A DNA stretch of 64,000 nt from Capnocytophaga periodontitidis (GCF_016126015.1 NZ_JAEFDB010000007.1:1-64000), one strand, 5' to 3'; counted from the first letter of the stretch, positions 1 to 8,649 are shown. Numbers and translations are program-made. Notes: generated from the letters alone by a model not told the origin.

Positions 1-30
1 ATTTTAAATTCAATTTTAAGATAAAAACAA

Positions 31-612
31 ATGAAAAAATCAACTCTTATCCTTATTGGTGTCATTGCACTTATAGTAATATACGCGATCTCAGCCTATA
101 ATGGCTTGGTAAACAAACAAGAACAATTGCGCAGCGAGTGGTCACAGGTAGAAACTCAATACCAGCGCCGTTCTGACCTCATCCCTAACCTTGTGGCAAC
201 GGTTCAAGGCTATACCAAACACGAAAGTACCACCTTGAAAGAGGTTGTAGAGGCACGCAGCAAAGCGACTCAAATCAACATCAACCCCGACAGACTTGAT
301 GCTGAATCGTTAGCCCAATACAATAAAGCACAAGGAGAACTCTCTCAAGCCCTCGGTCGTTTGCTAATGGTTACTGAATCCTACCCCGACCTGAAAGCAA
401 GTGAACAATTTACAGCCTTACAAGCCGAATTATCAGGTTGTGAAAACCGTATTGCCGTAGCACGCAAGCGTTACAACGATGCCGCTAAAAATTACAACAC
501 TTCACGTCGACGTTTTCCTAACAACCTTTTTGCTTCAGCCTTTGGATTTAGTGAAGTTGCTTATTTTAAAGCCGATGAAGGTAGCGAAAAAGCTCCTAAA
601 GTAAGTTTCTAA
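31..612 (+). CDS. lemA: LemA family protein
   Basis: A 193-residue protein with one N-terminal membrane segment (about residues 5-23) followed by a long helical domain. The stretch after the membrane helix (LVNKQEQLRSEWSQVETQYQ, then RRSDLIPNLV) is the LemA signature, and the length is usual for the family. LemA proteins sit in the inner membrane with the helical bundle outside. Their exact role is not settled, but they are often encoded next to TPM-domain proteins and peptidases, as here, where the TPM gene starts 4 bp after the stop. Only 30 bases of upstream sequence are visible, so the promoter cannot be judged. The identification is secure; the function is not. Confidence 0.92.
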   Translation: MKKSTLILIGVIALIVIYAISAYNGLVNKQEQLRSEWSQVETQYQRRSDLIPNLVATVQGYTKHESTTLKEVVEARSKATQININPDRLDAESLAQYNKAQGELSQALGRLLMVTESYPDLKASEQFTALQAELSGCENRIAVARKRYNDAAKNYNTSRRRFPNNLFASAFGFSEVAYFKADEGSEKAPKVSF

Positions 613-616
613 AAAA

Positions 617-1744
617 ATGAATAACAAGCTATTAACCCTACTATTTTCCTTTCTCATTGGCATTGGGCTCACCTCTGCTCAAAAGGCTTATACTGTAAAA
701 AGTGTACCTAATGTACAATTGCAGGACAGTCGGCAATATACTACCGATCCTCAGCATTTGCTCACAGCTACTGAAGTTGATAGTCTCAATGCTATTTGTA
801 GAGACTTGCGCGCTGAAAAAGGAGTGGAAATGGCAGTGGTAGTATTGCCTCGCTTTACCGACGATTATGCCGATATACGCGATTTTGGATTCCAACTATT
901 TGAGCATTGGGGATTAGGACGAAAAGACCAAGATAACGGCTTACTAATGCTCTTGATCACCGACCCCGAGCAGCGAGCTATCTCTATAGAAGTGGGGTAT
1001 GGCTTAGAAGGGACTCTACCCGACGGCTTGTGCAAACTCATACAAACGCGCACGATGACTCCTCTGATGAAGAAAGGACAATACGGTGCAGGGCTCATAG
1101 CAGGAGCTGAAGAAATACGAAAAGTCATCTCAGGCGATTCCGACCTACCACAACTACTTGATGCACAAGAAAATACCAATTGGTGGGAAGAAATAAAAGA
1201 AATGTTTTCTGGAGTATTCTACAGCGCTATAGCTTTTTTCTTTTTTATCCTTATGATTTTTGGAAAGACTAGAAAAGAAATAAAAGAACAAATGGCTAAT
1301 CCTGCTATATCGCCTTATGTGAAGTATCTAACTATAGAAAATGTAAGCATCTCAAAAAAATACATTCCTCTATTCATACTCTTCTTCCCTACCCTACCTT
1401 TTGGAATCTATTGGTATTTTTATTGCAAACGACTCAAAAAGCGATTGCTCACCGAGATGATTTGCGAAGAATGTGAGCGCACAGGCACCACCGTTGTCGA
1501 AAAAGTAACCCGAGATACAATAGGTGATTACATAAAAATTACAGTGCAATTTCGTTGCAAAAATTGCAACCACCTGCATACAGAGGAAAAGAGTTTCAAG
1601 ATTGAACACAACCGTAATTACCGACGAGGCATTGGCTTTGGGGTAGGTAGTTCGTTTGGAGGAGGCAGTTTTGGAGGCGGTAGCTTTGGCGGTTCGTTTG
1701 GAGGGGGACGCTCTGGTGGTGGTGGCGCCTCTACACGATTTTAA
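617..1744 (+). CDS. TPM domain protein (YgcG-like)
   Basis: A 375-residue secreted or membrane protein. A signal peptide (about 1-21, ending near LTSAQ) is followed by a TPM domain (about 45-170, containing VEMAVVVLPRF and DNGLLMLLI). Two hydrophobic segments lie near 195-215 and 245-267, then a four-cysteine zinc-ribbon-like pair (CEEC and CKNC, about 283-316). The tail is rich in Gly, Ser and Phe (FGGGSFGGGSFGG). TPM domains in bacteria are associated with membrane-protein maintenance or phosphatase-like activity; the activity of this one is unknown. It forms an operon with lemA and ends at a bidirectional hairpin terminator. The glycine-rich tail is typical of the family. Confidence 0.88.
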   Translation: MNNKLLTLLFSFLIGIGLTSAQKAYTVKSVPNVQLQDSRQYTTDPQHLLTATEVDSLNAICRDLRAEKGVEMAVVVLPRFTDDYADIRDFGFQLFEHWGLGRKDQDNGLLMLLITDPEQRAISIEVGYGLEGTLPDGLCKLIQTRTMTPLMKKGQYGAGLIAGAEEIRKVISGDSDLPQLLDAQENTNWWEEIKEMFSGVFYSAIAFFFFILMIFGKTRKEIKEQMANPAISPYVKYLTIENVSISKKYIPLFILFFPTLPFGIYWYFYCKRLKKRLLTEMICEECERTGTTVVEKVTRDTIGDYIKITVQFRCKNCNHLHTEEKSFKIEHNRNYRRGIGFGVGSSFGGGSFGGGSFGGSFGGGRSGGGGASTRF

Positions 1745-1760
1745 AACAATTGATATGACA

Positions 1761-1800
1761 AAAAAGCTGTCTAACAAAGTAAAATGTTAGACAGCTTTTT
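1761..1800. terminator. bidirectional intrinsic terminator
   Basis: A perfect 16-bp inverted repeat (AAAAAGCTGTCTAACA and its complement) round an 8-nt loop, with A and T tracts outside. It lies between the TPM gene (plus) and the toxin gene (minus), which converge on it, so it can end transcription both ways. Confidence 0.9.
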
Positions 1801-1802
1801 TC

Positions 1803-2093
1803 TTATAAAGGTCTTTGTTTAGTACTTCTAAAATAGTGTATTTCTATTCTATTTTTATCTTCTATAACTTTATAATAAATTACAAACCTATTATCTAAAA
1901 AGTTTCTTCGATACATTCCTAAATGCTCACTATATTTTGCTAAGAAGTAAGGATTTTTTGCTATTTCTCTTTGTAAAACTTCTACTGCTTTCATTATTTT
2001 TTCAGAATAGGTATAACTCCCATTATGTTTATACCAATAAGCAAGGGTGTTGTAATAGTCTTCTTCAGCGTCGCAAATCCATTTTATTTCCAT
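1803..2093 (-). CDS. RelE/ParE-family toxin
   Basis: A 96-residue basic protein with the RelE/ParE fold pattern: an N-terminal DAEEDYYNTLAYWYKHNGS helix region, a central RRNFLDNRFVIYYKV strand region, and a C-terminal IEIHYFRSTKQRPL, close to the family ending (RxxxRxP). Family members are ribosome-dependent mRNases (RelE) or gyrase poisons (ParE); sequence alone does not say which. The gene overlaps the upstream antitoxin gene by 10 bp, as expected for a coupled toxin-antitoxin pair. Its 3' end abuts the shared terminator. Confidence 0.8.
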   Translation of the reverse strand: MEIKWICDAEEDYYNTLAYWYKHNGSYTYSEKIMKAVEVLQREIAKNPYFLAKYSEHLGMYRRNFLDNRFVIYYKVIEDKNRIEIHYFRSTKQRPL

Positions 2094-2290
2094 TGGTTGA
2101 TCATCTGTTGGGCTTTTCTTTGTACTTCAGAACTATCAGTAAACATTCCTAATTGTGATTGTTTTTCAGCTATAGCTAATTTACGTAGGTCTTCGGCTGT
2201 TAGCTCATAGTAGAAATCTTCTTCATTTTCAATTAATTGGCAAGGTTGAAAGTCCGTATTTTCTTCTAAAGGTATGACATTTGTTTGCAT
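2084..2290 (-). CDS. putative antitoxin of the ParE/RelE pair
   Basis: A 68-residue acidic protein (rich in Glu, Asp and Gln) with no strong domain signature. The N-terminal half is probably flexible and the C-terminal half helical (LTAEDLRKLAIAEKQSQLG). The call rests on its size, charge, position directly upstream of the toxin and the 10-bp overlap. A good promoter lies just upstream, so the pair is its own transcription unit, and autoregulation is likely for the family. It could belong to a family I do not recognise, hence the modest confidence in the label but not in the gene. Confidence 0.7.
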   Translation of the reverse strand: MQTNVIPLEENTDFQPCQLIENEEDFYYELTAEDLRKLAIAEKQSQLGMFTDSSEVQRKAQQMINQWK

Positions 2291-2307
2291 AACATTTCTA
2301 TTTTTTG

Positions 2308-2339
2308 CAAAGGTATGATATTATTTTTTAAGCTACAAA
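2308..2339 (-). promoter_or_regulatory. promoter of the toxin-antitoxin pair
   Basis: On the minus strand TTTG, 20 bases and TACCTTTG match the Bacteroidota housekeeping promoter form. The -7 box ends 18 bases upstream of the antitoxin ATG. Confidence 0.65.
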
Positions 2340-2352
2340 AAAGATTTTCAAA

Positions 2353-3366
2353 TTACGCTCGTAACATTATAATCAGTTCTTTGCGAAAGTCGGCTTCTGT
2401 GAGGTTATTGGTAGCTCCTACCCCTTTGCTTTTTAGGTCGATTTGGCGCAGCGTAGCAATGATAGCACTCACACGCTTCATAGGGTAGTGTTGTGCCCCC
2501 GAATAAAACTCTTTTATAAAATAAGGATTTTCTTTCAATACTGCCGCTACATTCTTTTCACTTTGGTCTGTGAGACCATGAAATAGCAATAACTTTTGAA
2601 AATAGTTATAGAGAACAGTGATAGTTCCACCTAAAGGGTTATCTTTAGGATTATCAGCGAAGTGTTTAAGGATACGCGCTACCTTATAGGCATCGTTTGC
2701 GGCAATAGCACTCTTGAGCTCAAAATTGTTAAACTCCTTGCTAATACCTATATTTTTCTCTATAATTTCGGGGGTCACTTCGGTATTTTCAGGGACGATA
2801 AGGGCTAATTTATTCACCTCATTTTGTATCCTACTCAGGTCGGTACCTAAGAAATCTACTAACATTTGTATGGCTTTAGGCTGAATGCTGAGGTGTTTTT
2901 TCTTCAATACATCGGGTAACCAAGCGGCTACTTGGGGTTCATAAAGTTTTTTGCTTTCGAGCAGTACGCAATCTTTGTTCTTTTGTAAGGTTTTTAGCAG
3001 TTTTTTGCGTGCGTCTAACTTCTCGTATTTGTAACAGAATACCAAAACCGTTGTAGGGGTAGGGTTCTCTACATAAGGCACTAACTGGTCGATGGTAGCT
3101 CTGAGGTTTTGTGCTTCTTTAACGATAATCACTTGGCGGTCGCTCATCATCGGGAAACGGCGCGCATAATCAATAATCATAGGCACCGTTACATCTTGAC
3201 CATAAAGCACGATTTGGTCGAAACCCTTTTGGTCTTCTTGCAGCATGTGCTCTTCGATGTAATCGGATACTATATCTATGAAATAAGGTTCTTCGCCCAT
3301 CAAAAAGTAGATAGAAGCGATGATGCCTTTTTTTATGTTGCCTACAATGGTTTTTACTTCATTCAT
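2353..3366 (-). CDS. holA: DNA polymerase III subunit delta
   Basis: A 337-residue clamp-loader delta subunit. It opens with MNEVKTIVGNIKKG and continues with the family's MGEEPYFIDIVSDYI; the middle carries the AAA+-like fold without a working Walker A, and the C-terminal third (FELKSAIAANDAYKVARILKHF) is the collar domain. Delta opens the beta clamp during loading. The start was set at the Met before NEVK, because the five residues further upstream lie in promoter-like sequence. It is divergent from the HsdR_N-domain gene, an arrangement I recall as common in Flavobacteriia. Confidence 0.93.
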   Translation of the reverse strand: MNEVKTIVGNIKKGIIASIYFLMGEEPYFIDIVSDYIEEHMLQEDQKGFDQIVLYGQDVTVPMIIDYARRFPMMSDRQVIIVKEAQNLRATIDQLVPYVENPTPTTVLVFCYKYEKLDARKKLLKTLQKNKDCVLLESKKLYEPQVAAWLPDVLKKKHLSIQPKAIQMLVDFLGTDLSRIQNEVNKLALIVPENTEVTPEIIEKNIGISKEFNNFELKSAIAANDAYKVARILKHFADNPKDNPLGGTITVLYNYFQKLLLFHGLTDQSEKNVAAVLKENPYFIKEFYSGAQHYPMKRVSAIIATLRQIDLKSKGVGATNNLTEADFRKELIIMLRA

Positions 3367-3370
3367 AGTG

Positions 3371-3398
3371 CAAAAATACAAAAAATATTCTACTTTTG
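3371..3398. promoter_or_regulatory. divergent -7 boxes between holA and the HsdR_N gene
   Basis: Within 37 bp between the two start codons lie TATTTTTG (minus, for holA) and TACTTTTG (plus). Neither has a clear TTTG -33 box at the right distance. The plus box ends only 4 bases before the ATG, so a leaderless or very short-leader transcript is likely. Confidence 0.45.
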
Positions 3399-3402
3399 CA
3401 GT

Positions 3403-3858
3403 ATGGAAGTATTAAATTTCAAAAACTACCCTTTTCGCACTAAAGTAGCCGATGAGAAACTGTGGATATTTGATGTGATTCGTCGCAAATATGTGGTGTT
3501 ACAGCCCGAAGAATGGGTACGCCAACACGTAGTGCATTTTCTCATTGAGGAGAAAGGTTACCCTAAATCACTTATCAATGTGGAGAAAAAACTCTCTATC
3601 AATGGGCTCACCAAGCGTTACGATGTGGTAGTATATGCTAAAATAGGAACAGTGCTCTTAGCGGTAGAATGCAAAGCACCGAATGTGCCTATTACCCAAC
3701 ATACTTTCGACCAAATTGCGCGCTATAACCTTACCTTAAACGCTCAATATCTAATGGTTACCAACGGCATTACACATTACTATTGCCAAATGGATTACCA
3801 GCACAATCAATATCATTTTTTAAAAGAACTCCCTCATTACAACGACCTCTCACAATGA
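3403..3858 (+). CDS. HsdR N-terminal-like domain protein
   Basis: A 151-residue protein resembling the nuclease domain of type I restriction HsdR subunits (PF13588 type). It has a PD-(D/E)XK core: YDVVVY supplies the Asp and LLAVECKAP supplies the ExK. No helicase part and no HsdM/HsdS genes are nearby, so this is not a type I restriction system. Stand-alone copies next to holA are a recurring Flavobacteriia feature; their role is unknown and could be in DNA repair. The start MEVLNFK was chosen because the protein homology begins there. The stop overlaps the ATG of the glycosyltransferase (ATGA), implying coupling. Confidence 0.8.
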   Translation: MEVLNFKNYPFRTKVADEKLWIFDVIRRKYVVLQPEEWVRQHVVHFLIEEKGYPKSLINVEKKLSINGLTKRYDVVVYAKIGTVLLAVECKAPNVPITQHTFDQIARYNLTLNAQYLMVTNGITHYYCQMDYQHNQYHFLKELPHYNDLSQ

Positions 3859-4832
3859 CTCTTGCCATCGTAATACTCAATTGGAACGGCAAAAAGCTGT
3901 TAGAACAATTCCTCCCGTCGGTAGTGCGTTACTCACCCGAAGGGCAACTCTACATCGTAGACAATGCCTCTACCGATGATTCTCTTGATTTCGTGCGCAC
4001 CCACTTCCCTGGAATACATCTTGTAGAAAACCCCACCAACAGCGGTTATGCGGGAGGTTACAATCGCGCTTTACAACATATTAAAGCCGATGTGTATTGC
4101 CTGCTGAACTCGGATGTGTTAGTAACTGAAGATTGGCTCTCCCCTATCTTGCGCACTTTTGAAGAGGAACGCATTGCAGTGGTACAGCCTAAAATTAAAG
4201 ATGAAAAACGCCGTACGTATTTTGAATATGCCGGTGCAGCAGGTGGTTTTATCGACCGATATGGGTTCCCGTATTGCAGAGGAAGGGTATTTGAGACCAT
4301 AGAAGAGGACAAAGGTCAGTATAACGAGCCTTCCCCCGTACCCATTTTTTGGGCATCGGGGGCGTGCTTTTTTATACGTGCAGAAGTATTCCACCAGTTA
4401 GGAGGTTTTGACGAAGATTTCTTTGCCCATCAAGAGGAAGTAGATTTGTGCTGGCGAGTGCATCACCTCGGCAAACAAGTGGTGTATTGCGCCGAGAGTA
4501 CTGTCTATCACGTAGGAGGGGCAACTCTCACCGCAGCCAACCCTAAAAAAACCTACCTCAACTTCCGCAATAGTTTGTTTATGTTGCTGAAAAACCTACC
4601 CGCTAAAGGGCTCTATACTACAATTTTCTTACGTATGGTATTGGACGGCATTGCAGGAGTGCGTTTCCTTTTACAAGGCAAGCCGCGTTTTACGTGGGAA
4701 GTAATAAGAGCGCATTTTCATTTTTACAAACGATTTTTCTTCTTTAAAAAGAAACGACCTTCAAAGCTGATTACCAATTATTACCAAGTGAAATCAATAG
4801 TGTGGGAACACTTTGTATTAGGTAAGAAGTAA
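3855..4832 (+). CDS. family 2 glycosyltransferase
   Basis: A 325-residue GT-A fold enzyme. It has AIVILNWNGKKLLEQFLPS at the N-terminus, VDNASTDDS for nucleotide binding, NPTNSGYAGGYNRAL, and NSDV in place of a classical DXD. An acceptor-side motif WASGACFFIRAEVF and FDEDFFAHQEEVDLCWR follow; the last is the usual catalytic-base region. It is closest in pattern to rhamnosyltransferase-like WbbL enzymes that act on lipid-linked or cell-surface glycans; donor and acceptor cannot be told. Translation is coupled to the gene before. Its last two codons and stop lie inside a 7-bp repeat array. Confidence 0.88.
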   Translation: MTLAIVILNWNGKKLLEQFLPSVVRYSPEGQLYIVDNASTDDSLDFVRTHFPGIHLVENPTNSGYAGGYNRALQHIKADVYCLLNSDVLVTEDWLSPILRTFEEERIAVVQPKIKDEKRRTYFEYAGAAGGFIDRYGFPYCRGRVFETIEEDKGQYNEPSPVPIFWASGACFFIRAEVFHQLGGFDEDFFAHQEEVDLCWRVHHLGKQVVYCAESTVYHVGGATLTAANPKKTYLNFRNSLFMLLKNLPAKGLYTTIFLRMVLDGIAGVRFLLQGKPRFTWEVIRAHFHFYKRFFFFKKKRPSKLITNYYQVKSIVWEHFVLGKK

Positions 4833-4850
4833 CAAGTAAGAGGTAAGAGG
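4822..4850. repeat. heptamer array at the end of the GT2 gene
   Basis: Four tandem 7-mers of the form GTAAGAG/GTAACAA. The first two encode the final Lys-Lys and the TAA stop of the glycosyltransferase. Confidence 0.8.
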
Positions 4851-4853
4851 TTT

Positions 4854-5657
4854 TTAGGGTGTTTTTCCTAATTTTTGGAGCTTTTTGGCTAAGTAAAAAC
4901 CGCTTATCAGAGCTGGGAAAAAGGTGAAACAAGTATAAGTAACTAATATTCTTGTTTCATTAATATAGGGAGGGCTAATTATATAAATTAGAACTAAAGG
5001 CGGAAGTGCCCAAACAATAATTGTAATAAACCAGCCTATTTTGAAATTTGTACTTTTAGTATAATGTGTAAAAGGAATGAATAGTGCTAAAATTGCTCCC
5101 AAAACGGTATATATACCTGCTATTGAAACAACCACAGAAAATGAATCCAATGACCCTGAATAATAAACTCCCATTATGATCATTAATATAATAGCTCCTA
5201 TCCAAAAAGAGGAAACAATGTAAAGAATTGCCCTTATTCTTGGGTTAAGCTGATTTATTGGAGGGATTGCCTCTTCTTTTTTAGCAATTCTGTGTAGCAT
5301 CACTCCTAATAATATCCCTATAATGATATTTAAACCTAAGTAACCTAAATGATTTTGAATATTAAACTCATCATAAATACGCCAAAAATTATAAATGTTT
5401 ATAATTGGCAATATGAGTAAACACAATAATGCTATAGCAATGATTCCGCCTTTGGAAAGTTTTTCAAAGGGTACAAATTGCCCTACACTATAGCTTATCA
5501 CAAAACTTTTAAGTAAAAAAATACTATTTTCTTCCCATCGCATTAAAAAAAATAAGGTTTCATAGGATAAAGCATAATACAAATTCAACAGTAATTTAGA
5601 TGCTATAAGAGCGACAAAAATGTACCATACGGTTGTTTTAGGAATCAGTGTTTTCAT
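4854..5657 (-). CDS. polytopic membrane protein of unknown function
   Basis: A 267-residue protein with about eight predicted membrane helices (for example TVWYIFVALIASKLLLNLYY near the N-terminus and ILVTYTCFTFFPALISGFYL near the end). I recognise no motif or family. It is the last gene of a minus-strand run after a secreted protein of unknown function, 11 bp away. Charged residues are confined to short loops, so an enzyme seems less likely than a transport or structural role. Confidence 0.7.
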   Translation of the reverse strand: MKTLIPKTTVWYIFVALIASKLLLNLYYALSYETLFFLMRWEENSIFLLKSFVISYSVGQFVPFEKLSKGGIIAIALLCLLILPIINIYNFWRIYDEFNIQNHLGYLGLNIIIGILLGVMLHRIAKKEEAIPPINQLNPRIRAILYIVSSFWIGAIILMIIMGVYYSGSLDSFSVVVSIAGIYTVLGAILALFIPFTHYTKSTNFKIGWFITIIVWALPPLVLIYIISPPYINETRILVTYTCFTFFPALISGFYLAKKLQKLGKTP

Positions 5658-5668
5658 TGGATATCAGT

Positions 5669-6604
5669 TTATTTTAATTGTATAAATTCTGAGATAAAGG
5701 CTGGCAGCTGAGTGTTGGGGAGTTTAGGGCTATCGTCCCAATAGCTGAGCACACAAGCTATGTGATATCCGCGCACAGTAGTAGCAATATAGTAAACAAT
5801 GAGTTTTTTATCAATGTCCTGAGATTTCTGGTAGTGCAATAGGTAAGTAATCTCTCTTGCTTTTGTAGGATTCCCTTCAAAAATTAGTTCAATTTCGCGA
5901 TCTCCTACACGATTAAAAGTAGCATCTTTTTCAGGGATTTCCATTGCATCCAATACTTCTCCAGATTTTGCTTGCAAAAAAACAGACTCTTGAGCCTCTG
6001 CTAAAGTGCGGTGCAAACTCCAATTCATTTCGCCCTTAGTAGGACAGCGCACAAGACCCAAATCTCCCCAAAAGCATTCGTCATCCAAAATTATTTTTCT
6101 ACCTAAAAAATCGAATTCTTTTCCACCTAAAGCGTTTTTTTCGAGGTCTTTTTGGTATTTACCACTCATTACGGCTTTTAGCATCTCTTCATCTATTGCA
6201 TTGCTTTTTGCAGCAGTGGTTGATTTTAAAAGCACCATTCTAATGGGTTTTTGGAGTTGTTTTTTGTCGTAGATGAAATAACAAATATTGTTATTCCAAA
6301 GCCCATCCTTTACCTTTTCGTGGGTGCTCACATAATAGTGAGATATATTCAGTTTTGGGTTTATTTTAGGAATGCTGTCGGTAAAACCTTTGTCGTGAGC
6401 AAATCCTCGAATGAATTTTGGCAAATTCTTAGTAATTACGCCATCTACCTCTACGTCGGTATATCTGAGTTGGTATTTTCCAGCTCCATAAGTAGCGACA
6501 TTATCTAATTTCTGATAATAGAGTCGGCTTTCGATATTTGTGTTTTGTGCGGTTGCTGTACCTATAAAGGACAATAGAGCAAATAAAAAAGTAAAGTTTT
6601 TCAT
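5669..6604 (-). CDS. secreted protein of unknown function
   Basis: A 311-residue protein with a clear signal peptide (MKNFTFLFALLSFIGTATAQ). The start was set at this Met because 15 upstream codons would spoil the signal sequence. The mature part mixes beta-rich stretches such as KYQLRYTDVEVDGVITKNL and REIELIFEGNPTKAREITYL. No lipoprotein cysteine, membrane helix or sorting domain is visible, so it is probably periplasmic. It lies between tyrA and the membrane-protein gene on the same strand, with no clear promoter of its own. Confidence 0.7.
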   Translation of the reverse strand: MKNFTFLFALLSFIGTATAQNTNIESRLYYQKLDNVATYGAGKYQLRYTDVEVDGVITKNLPKFIRGFAHDKGFTDSIPKINPKLNISHYYVSTHEKVKDGLWNNNICYFIYDKKQLQKPIRMVLLKSTTAAKSNAIDEEMLKAVMSGKYQKDLEKNALGGKEFDFLGRKIILDDECFWGDLGLVRCPTKGEMNWSLHRTLAEAQESVFLQAKSGEVLDAMEIPEKDATFNRVGDREIELIFEGNPTKAREITYLLHYQKSQDIDKKLIVYYIATTVRGYHIACVLSYWDDSPKLPNTQLPAFISEFIQLK

Positions 6605-6648
6605 ATAAATATAATAATTAATTTGTTCAATATAAAAACGAAGATACA

Positions 6649-7488
6649 TTATTTCAATATTTTTCTAATGTAATTGGCTTCGTGTATGTTTTGAGTAAGC
6701 GCTTCGGCTTGTTCAGTTTCAATAAGAATCTTAAAGGCTTCTAAGTTTTTAATATACTCATTCAGCGCTTTAAGTACGTTGTTTTTGTTTTCCAAAAAGA
6801 TAGGACACCACATTTGGGCATCGCTCTTTGCCAAACGCACGGTAGAGGCAAAACCGGTACTCGCCAAATCAAATATTTGAGCTTCGTCCTTTTCAATTTC
6901 TAAAACGGTCTTCCCCAGCATAAAGGAGCTTACGTGCGAAAGGTGCGACACGTAGGCGGTATGGAGGTCGTGATCGGCAGGTTGCATCATTTTCACGCGC
7001 ATATTCAATGCTTTTACGATGCTCAAAGCGCGGTCTAACAATCGCCAGTTACTTTTTTCTACTTCACAAAGTGCCATTACTTTGCCGTCGAAAAGGTCGT
7101 AGAGCGCTGCCTCAGGTCCTGAATGTTCTGTACCTGCCATAGGGTGTGCCGCGACAAAATTTTGGCGATGAGGATGAGTGGCTACTGCTTCACAAATATG
7201 TGATTTCACCGAACCAGCATCCATTACAAGGGTTTGTTCACCTATTTTATCGAGCACTTGTAGCAATACTTTGTGAATGTGATTCACGGGTACAGCTATG
7301 AGTACGAGGTCGGCATCGGTGAGGTGATTGTAATCGGTGTTTTCATCGATAATGCCTAAATCTAAGGCTTTTTGTATATGAGCGGGGTTGAGGTCGATGC
7401 CTGCAATGGTGTACCCCAAACGTTTTTTCAATTCTAAGGCAAAGGAGCCCCCAATGAGCCCTAAACCTATAATAACAGCTTTTTTCAA
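6649..7488 (-). CDS. tyrA: prephenate dehydrogenase
   Basis: A 279-residue NAD(P)-dependent enzyme that oxidatively decarboxylates prephenate to 4-hydroxyphenylpyruvate in tyrosine synthesis. The Rossmann motif GLGLIGGSFAL stands at residues 8-18, with the acidic Asp of AGIDLN at the end of strand 2. Conserved stretches DAGSVK, HPMAGTEHSGPEAA and SHLSHVSSF carry the substrate-binding and catalytic residues. The length matches a stand-alone TyrA without a chorismate mutase domain. In other Bacteroidota it often clusters with aroA/pheA genes; here its neighbours are unknown genes. Confidence 0.93.
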   Translation of the reverse strand: MKKAVIIGLGLIGGSFALELKKRLGYTIAGIDLNPAHIQKALDLGIIDENTDYNHLTDADLVLIAVPVNHIHKVLLQVLDKIGEQTLVMDAGSVKSHICEAVATHPHRQNFVAAHPMAGTEHSGPEAALYDLFDGKVMALCEVEKSNWRLLDRALSIVKALNMRVKMMQPADHDLHTAYVSHLSHVSSFMLGKTVLEIEKDEAQIFDLASTGFASTVRLAKSDAQMWCPIFLENKNNVLKALNEYIKNLEAFKILIETEQAEALTQNIHEANYIRKILK

Positions 7489-7489
7489 A

Positions 7490-7519
7490 AGTGAATAGTT
7501 TAAAGTGAATAGTTAAAAA
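7490..7519. repeat. heptamer array upstream of tyrA
   Basis: Four degenerate 7-mers (AGTGAAT alternating with AGTTTAA/AGTTAAA) in the gap between tyrA and the next minus-strand gene. Confidence 0.7.
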
Positions 7520-7527
7520 TGAGTGCG

Positions 7528-8562
7528 TTACAAATCGTATTCGTAGTATGAGACGTTGCGAGTATCAAATAGGGCATAAGGATTTAGGAGAGGTTGTGCC
7601 AGATGTCGCACATTCCAAAAAGTAGCCGAGTCTATTTTCTGAGAGTTAGTGAGTTGATAAATGAGTTGGCTCAAAGAGGGAAAAATTGGTTTTTCGAGTT
7701 CTAATACCAAAAAGACATCAGTATTGATAAAATGTTCACGCCCAAGAGGTTTGCTTTTTAGGGCTGTATGTTGTTCTATAAAACTGTTATAGAGTTTTTT
7801 AGCTTCTTGTACATCTACGGTTTCGCCTGCTTCGGCTCTTTCCAAGAGGTTGAGAAGGTTTTCAAAAGTTTTGAGCATCTCTTGATAGTCGTAGAAAGTA
7901 GTAGCTTGTCTATTGTCTTCCATCAAATGGTCACCAGCAGCGATGATGCTGTTTTGCAAGAGTGCATTTAGCCGTGATTGCATCGTAAGAAGGTGGTTAG
8001 CACGCCTTTCAAAGTTGCCTATTTTTTGTTCAACAAAGCTACCTTGCAGAGGTTTATTGAAATCAGCAATAATACTCTCGCGTGCTTCCATTATAGCAAT
8101 TACATTGGCTCTTAGTGCTTTATATGCGTTCTCTACATCGTGCTTTTCAAAACCTAATATATTAGGCACTCCTTGTGAAAGATTGTCTTTTTTGAGATTT
8201 TTCAGAAGAGTATTTTTAGTAGAAAGTTCAGGGGGTGTTTTGCCTTTTTTCACTGCCTCTAAAGCACTGTTAATTTCTCGCAACTTATCAGGAGCAGCTG
8301 CCTCATTATAGCAAGCAGCCACTAAAGTATTGCAAAAATTATAAAAATTGATAATTGCAAGATCTTCATTTTCTTTGCTTATATATACTTCTTCATCTTC
8401 CATTTCTTGATTGTAAAGAGCACTATTATCACTATCATCAGCAGTAAAAAAAGAATCTAAATCCCAATCAGGAAGTGAGAAAGTAGGGTTGTTGCCTTCT
8501 ATAAGAACATAAGCCGTGAAAGTAACGCCCAAGGCTATAAGGATATTTCTGAGTGTTTTCAT
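7528..8562 (-). CDS. membrane-anchored or secreted protein, possibly DUF3829-like
   Basis: A 344-residue protein beginning MKTLRNILIALGVTFTAYVL, a hydrophobic N-terminus acting as anchor or signal. The mature part starts with an acidic linker and is otherwise helical (NFYNFCNTLVAACYNEAAAP, then EQKIGNFERRANHLLTMQSR). The all-helical layout resembles DUF3829/YiiG-type proteins, but I could not confirm it. The upstream 21 codons were dropped because they lie in promoter and repeat DNA. It is the first gene of a minus-strand unit that probably includes tyrA, and it diverges from ybbR. Confidence 0.65.
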   Translation of the reverse strand: MKTLRNILIALGVTFTAYVLIEGNNPTFSLPDWDLDSFFTADDSDNSALYNQEMEDEEVYISKENEDLAIINFYNFCNTLVAACYNEAAAPDKLREINSALEAVKKGKTPPELSTKNTLLKNLKKDNLSQGVPNILGFEKHDVENAYKALRANVIAIMEARESIIADFNKPLQGSFVEQKIGNFERRANHLLTMQSRLNALLQNSIIAAGDHLMEDNRQATTFYDYQEMLKTFENLLNLLERAEAGETVDVQEAKKLYNSFIEQHTALKSKPLGREHFINTDVFLVLELEKPIFPSLSQLIYQLTNSQKIDSATFWNVRHLAQPLLNPYALFDTRNVSYYEYDL

Positions 8563-8586
8563 AGTTAAAAATGAAAAATGAAAGCA

Positions 8587-8618
8587 CAAAAGTAAAAAAT
8601 AATTTGCAAAATTCCAAA
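8587..8618 (-). promoter_or_regulatory. promoter of the 7528-8562 gene
   Basis: Minus-strand TTTG, 20 bases, TACTTTTG, about 25 bases before the start codon. It overlaps the octamer array, which supplies the TTTG. Confidence 0.65.
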
Positions 8619-8649
8619 TTACCAAATTTGCTCATTTGCCAATCATTTC
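8602..8649. repeat. octamer array in the divergent promoter region
   Basis: Six degenerate 8-mers of the type ATTTGCAA/AATTCCAA. It carries -33 TTTG boxes for both divergent promoters. Confidence 0.75.

Noticed and set aside
3403-3858. A type I restriction system at the HsdR_N gene
   Set aside because: Only a stand-alone nuclease-like domain is present; there is no helicase part and no hsdM or hsdS nearby.
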